From the NCBI GenBank assembly GCA_903813345.2, contig CAIIXF020000006.1, positions 21,023,936 through 21,087,935 of the forward strand: DNA of 64,000 nt, written 5' to 3'. Made by a program: the position numbers and the translations under genes. The notes under the pieces were generated by a model. That model had not been told where the DNA came from, did no database searches, and was given only the letters and a program-made list of their open reading frames with translations. The stretch is from Owenia fusiformis. Taxonomy: Eukaryota; Annelida; Polychaeta; Sabellida; Oweniidae. This document shows positions 33,801-45,800 of this stretch, piece by piece (position 1 is the stretch's first letter; each line of letters opens with the position of its first letter).

Positions 33801-36800
33801 TCAAATTCATAGTTTTCCTTATTTTTACGATTCTGACACTACACTTTAATAATTTGCTTCAAAATTTTGTATACAGGTAGCAAAGAGTGTGCTAATAGTG
33901 TTAGCCTTTTGCCGTCAGAAAGTATTTTGACCCACTTTTGAGATATGGTGTCCGAAATGTAGGTCAAACTAAAAAGTTAACCAAATTTAACATATGAGCT
34001 ATGAAATAAGTGTAGAATTTTCTCAGGAATCTGAATCTGTAAACCAAATTCCGATCCGACATCCGGTTCAAAAGTTATGGCGTTTTGAAAATTTCGAGAA
34101 AAATCGTTCTGTTGATATCCTGATAGAAAGTCAAGAGTAGCAAAGAAAATATAGAAAAAATCATCCATCCTTCCTTCCTATCCTGTCTGATCATTAGGGG
34201 TGGGACGGATAACCGAAATACCGAAAAACCGCAGTTCATAGCCTTCGGATCGGTTTTCGGATCACGGCCCTACTTTCGGATCAGCTTTTCGGATCGTTTC
34301 CGGATTAATATTTCATTGGTCAAGTATCAATAAAACAGTTAAAAACACTGTTTTACAGCAACATTTTTGATATTCCTAGTCCCTACCTTGTCTATCTTGT
34401 CTGTTGCTAGCTCACTCGTTTACTAGATTAGTTTTGTATCCGCGTATTCGTATCCCTCGGTAATCAATCATGTGGTCCCTGGTACTATATTCTTTAGTCG
34501 TGTATTCTAAATAATATGTATTGTTCATGAAATACTATAACATAAAATTCCATCTATAAAATATTGTTATAACGTGGCATAATTGATACAAAGATTTGCG
34601 CAAATTTATATTTGCGCAGGTTCGAGATAGGGTATTATTTTGTGCGCACCCACAATACATTAAAATATGGCGTCTGGATCTCAAATTCCCGTTTTCCCAA
34701 AAGAAATAAAGATTATTTTATTGGTTGTATTAAAAGAAAGTGACAGTCAGCAGTGAAGTCAGAGACAAAGCAGCTTATCATGTCAATCAATACAAATCCA
34801 TAAATGAATGAACCGAACCGAGAAAACCGAACCGACGGCTGATGATCCGAAAAACCGAACCGAACCGAACCGAAACGAACCGTCCCATCCCTACTGATCA
34901 TATCCTTCCTATCTATCCTTCCTTTCTATCCTTTCCTTCCTATCCTATCCTTCCTTCCTATTCTATATCCTATCCTATCCTAGAACTGGGTCAAATCTTA
35001 CATTTTCAATATTCTATCAATTATCTTCATCGTTATTTATCGAAACATCTCCATTTTTTCTCATCATGTAGCTTATAAACAGCCCATTTATAAGTGTGCC
35101 ATCCGTTTCTTGATTACTCTTACTGATTTTGAAATATGGCGTCTGGAAAGTAGGTCAAAACAAAAAGTTCTCCAAATTCAATGTATGAATTATGAATTAG
35201 GAGTAGAATTTTGTCAGGAATCCAAATCTGCAAACCAATTTTCAATCCGACTCTCGGTTCGGAAGTTATGACGTTTTGAAAGCTCAAAAATCGCTAAATT
35301 TGGTGCCCCATGTTATGTCAATGAGAAAAAATATTTTTTTGATGTGTTAAATACCAGATATAGACTGAGTACAGCTTAACATTCTAAAAGCCCATGAAAG
35401 AAGGGGACTTCGAAGGCTATCTATATTTAAAATTTGGACACCAAAATGCCCAGGTCAAAATCTAGGTCAAATTCATAGTTTTTCCTTATTTTTGCGATTC
35501 TGACATTACACTTTAAAGATTTGCTTCGAAATTTTGTATACAGGTAGCAAAGAGTGTGCTAATAGTGTTAGCCTTTGCCGTCAGAAAGTACTTTGACCCA
35601 CTTCTGAGATATGGTGTTCGAAAAGTAGGTCAAAATAAAAAAAAAATTCAAATTTAACGTATGAGTTATGAATTAAGGGTAGAATTTTCTCAGGATTCTG
35701 AATCTGAAATCGAAATTGAAATCCGACTTTCAGTTAAGATTCTATGCCAGTATCCAGAATGCAGATCGATGAAATATACTTTCAAAAATTCCTACATAAC
35801 TACCCAGCTATCTACTTAGCTACTTCCTCAGCTACCTACTTAGCTACTTACTCAGCTTTCTACACAGCTTCTTACTGGGCTACTTACTCAGCTATCTAGG
35901 TCAAATCAAACAATCTGGAGTCTTAAATTGAACTTTGTTCAATTTACAAATCTAGTTATCTTTATTTCCTGAACACCCTGTATATGAGCTTAGTTTAAGA
36001 TTCAGACTAATTAATGAGAACCTTCTTATTTGGTATGGCAAAAAAGTAGTATCAAATAAAGTTATTAGGCCAAACAGCCTTAACTATAAAAGCAGGCACA
36101 GACGACGTCATTGGTGTGACAACATTTTAATTTCTGTCACTTTTTTGTAGGAACACAATGTGACAAATCCATATGATTTACTCAAACACAAGGCTCTTAA
36201 GAAAGGGCCAAGAAAATCATATCTTATGAACCTCATAAGAAGGGAGAACTTCTACATTAAGCTTGGTGAGTTCATGTAGAGTGCATTCAATTAGAAATCA
36301 TAATTCTCTGATAAACAGATAAAGCCTTCGTGCAGTCTAGCTACAAACTTCCCTCTGCCTAGTATTGGCTATATTACAATTTAGCAGCCCCGCCCCAAAA
36401 ATTGGTGCCTGTGACAGCCCGTGGTTATAAATCATTTCGAATCTACCACGCTGATCCTTTCTCAACCAATCAGTGAAGTGGAAGGAACACATGCTAAATA
36501 CGTGCTCATTAACTATGCGGTGATAACTATGTTGTATTTAGTACCCAAAAGCTCTAATTAGAGCCTTTCCATGATAAAATATCTTTGACTTTAGAGTAGA
36601 GACAGTTGAATGGACAAGAGTACAACACTTAAACTCATTTAAGTGGAACACCATAGGGACCAAAAAAGAGTCTATTGTAAAATTTATTGATGATACCTAA
36701 AATCTTTTGATATTGGATCTTTAAAAAAACATTAAATTGATTTTGTATAATGGTAATGTATTTTAAACTAAAACAACAATATTTCCATACATAACCAAAA

Positions 36801-39800
36801 CAACAGGTTTGAAGAAAACCCACCTGCTATTGAAACTTCATCTACATGTACGCATTTGAAAAAAACTCTAAATCAAATTATTATTTGGGGATATCGTAGA
36901 TCCAATCGTCTTACATTTTTCTTTTTTCATTGTATTTAGCATTTGGAATTAGGAGAACTTTGTATTGCTGCTACGTCAAGGCCAGGACAATGTTCCATCC
37001 ACTTCATCACAAGGGAAGGTAAGGAATCAGCTTCTCTAATGACAGGCTAGGGACATTGGTCAATGTTTTCAATGTCCTCTCAAAACATCTTAAATTACAT
37101 TCCAGATTCATCTCACCTTCCCTTTCCCCGAAAAAGTAATTACACACTCATGTTTTCAAAATTAAGGATTTCTTCTTTTTAGATATTGATGTTACCAAAA
37201 ACCATTTATGATTTTTCTCACCCATTCAAAGGTAATTACATTTGTGGATGTACAAGTATATTAAGCTTTTTTATTATGTCACCACCAAAAGTGGTGACAT
37301 ATTGTTATGGTCTCCGTTTTTTTGCGACGGCGGTTGGTGGTTGGCGTCTGGCGGTTGGTGGTTGGCGTCCGGCATCCGGCGGTTGGTGTCCGGCGTCTGT
37401 AACAATTTCTTACAACTTCCTATAACTTAACAAATACTGTTTAGACTGACTTCAATTTTTTTCTAAATCATCTACATGTTCTCAGAAGTTCAAATCTGAC
37501 TTTAGATTTGACATTTGACCTTCAATGACCTTCTCAAGATCAAAAAGGTCTTTTTTCAACTTGCTTCACATTGACTAAATTTTTTTTCAAAATCATCTAT
37601 AAGATTTGACATTTGACCTTCAAATCTGACTTTAGATTTGACATTTGACCTTCAATGACCTTCTCAAGGTCAAAAAAGGTCAAAAAGGTCTGTTTTCAAC
37701 TTGCTTCAAATTGACTAATTTTTTTTTTCAAAATCATCTACGTGTTCTCAGAAATTCAAATCTGACTTATGATTTGACTTAAGATTTGACATTTGACCTT
37801 CAATGACCTTCTCAAGGTCAAAAAAGGTTAAAAAGGTCTGTTTTCAACTTGCCTCAAATTGACTAAAAAAATTTTTCAAAATCATCTACGTGTTCTCAGA
37901 AATTCAAATTTGACTTAAGATTTGGCATTTGACCTTCAATGACCTTCTCAAAGTCAAAAAAGGTCAAAAAGGTCTTTTTTCAACTTGCTTCAAATTGACT
38001 AATTTTTTTTTCAAAATCATCTACATGTTCTCAGAAATTCAAATCTGACTTTAGATTTGACATTTGACCTTCAATGACCTTCTCAAGGTCAAAAAAGGTC
38101 AAAAAGGTCTGTTTTCAACTTGCTTTAAATTGACCAAATTTTTTTTTCAAAATCATCTACGTGTTCTCAGAAATTCAAATCTGACTTAAGATTTGACTTA
38201 AGATTTGACATTTGACCTTCAATGACCTTCTCAAGGTCAAAAAAGGTCAAAAAGGTCTGTTTTCAACTTGCTTCAAATTGACAAAAAAAAATTTTCAAAA
38301 TCATCTACGTGTTCTCAGAAATTCAAATCTGACTTTAGATTTGACTTAAGATTTGACATTTGACCTTCAATGACCTTCTCAAAGTAAAAAAAGGTCAAAA
38401 AGGTCTTTTTTCAACTTGCTTCAAATTGACTAAATTATTTTTTCAAAATCATCTACATGTTCTCAGAAATTCAAATCTGACTTTAGATTTGACATTTGAC
38501 CTTCAATGACCTTCTCAAGGTCAAAAAAGGTCAAAAAGGTGTGTTTTCAACTTGCTTCAAATTGACTAAAAAAAATTTTCAAAATCATCTACGTGTTCTC
38601 AGAAATTCAAATCTGACTTAAGATTTGACTTAAGATTTGACATTTGACCTTCAATGACCTTCTCAAGGTCAAAAAAGGTCAAAAAGGTCTTTTTTCAACT
38701 TGCTTCAAATTGACTAAATTTTTTTTCAAAATCATCTACATGTTCTCAGAAATTCAAATCTGACTTTAGATTTGACATTTGACCTTCAATGACCTTCTCA
38801 ATGTCAAAAAGGTATTTTTTCATCTTGCTTCAAATTGACTAAATTTTTTTTCAAATCATCTAAATGTTCTCAGAAATTCAAATATGACTTTAGATTTGAC
38901 ATTTGACCTTCAATGACCTTGTCAAGGTCAAAAAAGGTCAAAAAGGTCTTTTTTCAACTTGCTTCAAATTGACTAATTTTTTTTTTCAAAATCATCTACA
39001 TGTTCTCAGAAATTCAAATCTGACTTTAGATTTGACATTTGACCTTTAATGACCTTCTCAAGGTCAAAAAAGGTCAAAAAGGTCTGTTTTCAACTTGCTT
39101 CAAATTGACTAAAAAAAATTTTCAAAATCATCTACGTGTTCTCAGAAATTCAAATCTGACTTTAGATTTGACTTAAGATTTGACATTTGACCTTCAATGA
39201 CCTTCTCAAAGTCAAAAAAGGTCAAAAAGGTCTTTTTTCAACTTGCTTCAAATTGACTAAATTTTTTTTTCAAAATCATCTACATGTTCTCAGAAATTCA
39301 AATCTGACTTTAGATTTGACATTTGACCTTCAATGACCTTCTCAATGTCAAAAAAGGTCAAAAAGGTATTTTTTCATCTTGCTTCAAATTGACTAAATTT
39401 TTTTTCAAAATCATCTACATGTTCTCAGAAATTCAAATCTGACTTTAGATTTGACATTTGACCTTCAATGACCTTGTCAAGGTCAAAAAAGGTCAAAAAG
39501 GTCTTTTTTCAACTTGCTTCAAATTGACTAATTTTTTTTTCAAAATCATCTACATGTTCTCAGAAATTCAAATCTGACTTTAGATTTGACATTTGACCTT
39601 CAATGACCTTCTCAATGTCAAAAAAGGTCAAAAAGGTATTTTTTCATCTTGCTTCAAATTGACTAAATTTTTTTTCAAAATCATCTACACGTTCTCAGAA
39701 ATTCAAATATGACTTTAGATTTGACATTTGACCTTCAATGACCTTGTCAAGGTCAAAAAAGGTCAAAAAGGTCTGTTTTCAACTTGCTTCAAATTGACCA

Positions 39801-42800
39801 AATTTTTTTTTCAAAATCATCTACATCTTTTCAGAAGTTCAAATTTGACTTTACAAGTTCTCAAAAATTCAAATCTGACTTAAGTTTGAACTCATAATAT
39901 TGTGAGCAACTAGGTGGTGACATTTTGTCATGTTAATGCCTTGTTCTGTTATATTCTGTTATATAAGAGGTTTTCTTTTGAACATTTTTACCTCTTTTTG
40001 TTACCCATAATTATTGAAACATATTCATTGCCCTTCCTGTCTAAAGTCGTTAAGAGTATTTTAACTTTAATAACAAGTTAAACTTCAGCAAACTTGTATG
40101 ACATACTACTGTACTTCTACTTAATTTGGCGGCCGTTTTAATTTGGCATATCCGCCACTTGTAAAAGTCTGCCAAATTAAGTAGCTGCCAAATTCCCCAG
40201 TCATTTTAGTATGTATGTTAGTACCATTAGTACATTGTAATACTGCATGTTCGCCAAATTAAACAGCCGCCAAATATCAAGAATAGCAAATCCGCCAAAA
40301 TAAGTAGCGCCAAATTAAGTAGAAGTACAGTATTAAAAACCCATCTCTTCAAAAAATTATATTATCAAAAATAGTAACATTCCAAGTACATTCAATAGGA
40401 TGTCTAGCTGATTTGTATTTTGAACTATAATATGTAAATTAAAAGTATTGCTGAATAAAAAATATCTCTATATTTTAAGAATGAGTGATGAAAATATTAA
40501 AAAGCTAAAGGTCCTGCAAAATGAATATGGTAACAAATGGACCGTGATTGGTGAGAAATTGGACCATAGTGGATGGGCTTGTGTTAGTTCTTATCGTTCA
40601 CATTGTTCTAAAAAGAGTAAGTAAAATGTTATTTAAAGGGTTTTAAATACATGTAGCTTTTATGTATTCTCCCTGACATTAAATTATTTGTAGCTCCTAA
40701 TGATATTCAACTTACACAATCAATAGACTTGGAAATAAACCTTAATATAAGTAATAAATGTTGTGAGTAATAAACCCTGTGAGTGATAAACCTTGTGAAT
40801 AATAAACCTTGTGAGTGATAAACCTTGTGAATAATAAACCTTGTGAGTGATAAACCTTGTGAATAATAAACCTTGTGAGTGATAAACCTTGTGAGTAATA
40901 AACCTTGTGAGTGATAAACCTTGTGAGTGATAAACCTTGTGAGTGATAAACCTTGTGAGTGATAAACCTTGTGAGTAATAAACCTTGTGAGTGATAAACC
41001 TTGTGAATAATAAACCTTGTGAGTGATAAACCTTGTGAATAATAAACCTTGTGAGTGATAAACCTTGTGAGTAATAAACCTTGTGAGTGATAAACCTTGT
41101 GAGTGATAAACCTTGTGAGTGATAAACCTTGTGAGTGATAAACCTTGTGAGTAATAAACCTTGTGAGTGATAAACCTTGTGAATAATAAACCTTGTGAGT
41201 GATAAACCTTGTGAATAATAAACCTTGTGAGTGATAAACCTTGTGAGTAATAAACCTTGTGAGTGATAATCCCTGTGAATAATAAACCTTGTGAGTGATA
41301 AACCTTGTGAATAATAAACCTTGTGAGTAATAAACCTTGTGAGTAATAAACCTTGTGCGTGATAAACCTTGTGAGTAATAAACCTTTTGAGTGATAAACC
41401 TTGTGAGTGATAAACTTTGTGAATAATAAATCTTGTGTATAATAAACCTTGTGAGTGATAAACCTTGTGAGTGATAAACCTTGTGAGTGATAAACCTTGT
41501 GAGTAATAAACCTTTTGAGTGATAAACCTTGTGAGTGATAAACTTTGTGAATAATAAATTTTGTGTATAATAAACCTTGTGAGTGATAAACCTTGTGAGT
41601 GATAAACCTTGTGAGTGATAAACCTTGTGAGTAATAAACCTTGTGAATAATAAACCTTGTGAGTGATAAACCTTGTGAATAATAAACCGTGTGCGTGATA
41701 AACCTTGTGAGTAATAAACCTTGTGAATAATAAACCTTGTGAGTGATAAACCTTGTGAGTGATAAACCTTGTGAGTGATAAACCTTGTGAGTGATAAACG
41801 TTGTGAATAATAAATCTTGTGAATAATAAACCTTGTGAGTGATAAACCTTGTGAATAATAAACCTTGTGAGTAATAAACCTTGTGAGTGATAAACCTTGT
41901 GAATAATAAATCTTGTGAATAATAAACCTTGTGAGTAATAAACCTTGTGAATAATAAACCTTGTGAGTGATAAACCTTGTGAGTGATAAACCTTGTGAAT
42001 AATAAACCTTGTGAGTGATAAACCTTGTGAATAATAAATCATGTGAATAATAAACCGTGTAAGTAATAAACCTTGTGAGTGATAAACCTTGTGAATAATA
42101 AATCTTGTGAATGATAAACCTTGTGAGTGATAAACCTTGTGAATGATAAACCGTGTGAGTGATAAACCTTGTGAATAATAAATCTTGTGAATAATAAACC
42201 TTGTGAGTGACAAACCTTGTGAGTAAGGTTCCCCTGTTTCTTATTTCAAAAGACAATGAAGGACAAATAACAATATTTTAAGCATAACATTTCAATAACT
42301 CGGAAATCCAATGCTAATTTGTAAATGTATGTTACAGACCAAGGAATTTGGAGTAAAGAAGAGGAAATTCAGTTGGTCCAGGCCATCAAAGATGAACTTG
42401 AGACTGAAGATATAGAAGATCTGTTCTATGGCTTGCCGTGGGAGAGTATAGCAGCTAGGCATCCTACTAGGGATCCCAAACAATGTGCACAGAAATGGTA
42501 TAAGCAATAGTAATTAAAGATAGTTAGATTGTGCTTAATATGATTAGATAATGTATATAAATTGTAATTTATGAAATTAGAAGTGATGTGATAATTATCA
42601 AAATAATATGATTAAAGGATCAGTCAGGAAATGGATATCGAGAAAATAACAAGATTATTAATGTCTAAAAACATCTCAATCTATCACATATACATGTAAA
42701 TGTATTACTAAACTTATTACTCTTCTGAGAATCCAAAAACATCAATTTTTTCACATTCAATGAAGAAAGTTTTGCTCGAAGACAATGTATATCAATATGC

Positions 42801-45800
42801 TTGAATTGAATGATATATACAAAAAGGTTGTGACACATCCTCCAAAATACATTTCCTTGGAATAACTGATTGAATGGTATTTTTTGATGACTGGATTTGT
42901 ATTTATCTGAGTAATCAAGGGATTATAGTCACTCAAAGTTGCTGACCGTTAACACCTCAAATTTCGTTGGCGAAGCTGAGCACAACTTTACAGTTACAAT
43001 TTTACAACCTCTTTACATGATTTAGATGATAAACATTTACAATTATTCAAAAAGCTATACCATAAAACTGTGCTCAATGTGAAAACTGAAAGTTTAGCAT
43101 TTTTAAAAAAAATTAAAATGGCGGGAAATACAAATATGTATATATGCATCGAAACTCATGAAAAACTGCATATACTTATCAAATAAGATGTGTGACTAGG
43201 ACAGTAATGAAATTATATTTTTCAGATTAAAATAAAAGGGCATATATATCATGACTCATCCTTATTCATCTTTCATACAAAACAAAGTCTACATTTACAG
43301 TTATAATTTTGTTTTTTAGTTCTTGTTGGCTCTTTTGATTTTTCATCTAAAATATGGTTTCTTGATCTTTGCAGGGGGACCCAAATATCTTTTAAAGGAG
43401 GTTTGAACTGGATCAGAAAATATCAAATAACAAATGAAGAAAAGATTCAGATTATAACCAGGTATGTGTGCACTAATTTATCAAATCGAAAGACTTTTTT
43501 TTAAATTTTTATTTGAGTTACAATTGTCTCACACAGACACCATATGGCATTTGTGTGTGGTAAAGATAATGTAACTGGATATCTGAAGGTAAAAACAGTT
43601 ATCTTTATCCTGGCTAGGGCCATAGGCAGTTCTAACCAACGCCAGCCTTTTATAGAGTCTGCAGCTCTCTTAGTAAACACCTCTCTTGTTTAATTATTTT
43701 CCCATTGAACGAAATTCGGAGGGATATAGGGAACGCCTCCGTCCGTCCGTCCGTACATCCGTCCGTCCATCTGGGCAATAACTCAAATACCGTTGGCCCG
43801 ATTTTGTTCATATTTTGTACACATATACCCTATGGGGGTAGAAGTTCTGCTCGAAAGCCGATTTTCAAAATGGCGGCCATTTTAGTGCCGATTTTACAGT
43901 AATTTAGGTGCAATATGTAAAACTGTAATAGCAATATGTTTTAAATGTAAAAAAATTATGTAGGACATTAATAAAGCTAGAAATGTAGATATTAAAAAAG
44001 CACATGGCAGCCATCTTGAAAAATGGCAGCCTTTACTCATTATTTTACAATTTTTGCTGTAACTCGAAAAGTAGTGGAGTGATTTTGTTCATATTTGGTA
44101 TGTGAGTACTATAAGCATGGCACACTGTCTAATGACACTTTTGGTAGAAGGCGGCCATTTTGAAAAATGGCGGATATTTTGACTTATTTTACTATAACTC
44201 GAAAAGTAGTGGAGCGATTTTGTTCATATTTGGTATGTGAATACTATAAGCATGGCACACTGTCTAATGACACTTTTGGTAGAAGGTGGCCATTTTTCAA
44301 AATGGCCGTCATTTTAATGTATTTTACTATAACTCGAAAAGTGGTAGAGTGATTTTGTTCATATTTGGTATGTGAATATTATAAGCATGGCACACTGTCT
44401 AATGATACTTTTGGTAGAAGGTGGCCATTTTGAAAAATGGCTGCCATTTTTGCTATATACTTTGTTTGTAAAAATGCCAGCCATGGCTGTTCGATGGGAT
44501 TCGCTACGCTTTGGCGTTGCCGTTGTTCTGGTTTATGTTTGTCATCGTCTTATTGTATTCTGGTTCAGATTTCAATTGTAAAGAAAGTAGAGATTGACTT
44601 GACTTGACTATATTCTTACTTTTCTTTTCATGAGAAAGTACTATAGGATCAAATTATACACCATTGATAAGAAAATAGGCATTCTAGCTTCCGATTCTTA
44701 CCCTTCACTTCCTTTTCTGATGTAATTTTAGGATAGGGTAATAAACACAAAAAGGCAATATACAATATTGTCTCCATATCATAAGGAATTTATGGGAAAA
44801 TATTGAGTTACAATAATTCAAAACACATAATATTGCCATAAAGATTATTGTGCCACATGAATTGTGACATAGTTGCTATAGCTACAACAAAGGTCTATTG
44901 TATTTCAGGGTCTATGAGTGCCACGCATATTGTGAAATAGTTGCTATAGCTACAACAAAGGTCTATTGTATTTCAGGGTCTCTGAGTGCCATGCATATTG
45001 TGAAATAGTTGCTATAGCTACAACAAAGGTCTATTGTATTTCAGGGTCTATGAGTGCCATGCATATTGTGAAATAGTTGCTATAGCTACAACAAAGGTCT
45101 ATTGTATTTCAGGGTCTATGAGTACCATGCATATTGTGAAATAGTTGCTATAGCTACAGCAAAGGTCTATTGCATTTCAGGGTTTATGAGTGCCATGCAT
45201 ATTGTGAGGGTGAACTTGACTGGGAATCTATGCATCATGAACACTTCAAGGAGTAAGTTTAATTTGGCTGTTTCTAACATTAAAGGAATTAGAGTCTACT
45301 TGTATCTTGTGAGTTAGTCGATTAACACACAAAATTCACATCAATCTTTTTGTTTAATTTCATGTTTTTAATTTTAAAAAGTTGAAATTGGTAAAAAACA
45401 GTTTAGAAAATTATTGAGATTGAAAGCGAGTGTTAAATCATGACTGAGTTTCCAAATGTGTCAGTTTACCCTTTACTGAACCATTAGTTATCCATTAGTC
45501 TATCCTTTCCCTTTTGCTAGGCCATCATTGAATACATTTGAATTTTCAGTTTTTGTTCATGTTCAAGTCAATGGGACATCTAAAACTGGACCATGAAGTG
45601 TTAACATCTTTAGGTGTTCACGCTTATGAGATGTTCACTACTTGATTGTTTTACTGTAACATATCTATGTCCTGGGCATTTGCAGGTCTATCCCTTCTCC
45701 AATGATACTCCAAAGACAATGGTTTAAACTGAAAAGTACTGTTCCTCAGTACAAAATCAAAGATTTTCAAGGTAAGGCATTCACTGCATCCCTAAATGTT

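Larger units (their letters stand above)
32633..35982. mobile_element. Mariner-type element split by a later insertion
   Basis: The outer ends are identical 27-bp inverted repeats starting TACAGGGTGTTCAGGAAATA, at 32633-32659 and 35956-35982, with TA at each edge. The sequence just inside the left repeat (aatgtcataactttttTATT) has its complement at 33555-33634, not next to the right repeat. So about 2.3 kb (33635-35955) was inserted just inside the right terminus of an originally about 1-kb element. It lies in intron 2 of the TTF1-like gene. Confidence 0.85.

Noticed and set aside
40720-42256. Two minus-strand open frames of about 500 codons with a 16-residue repeat
   Set aside because: They are the complement of a 16-bp satellite in which no frame contains a stop. 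The repeated peptide is identical in any frame and there is no start, promoter or splice context of its own.
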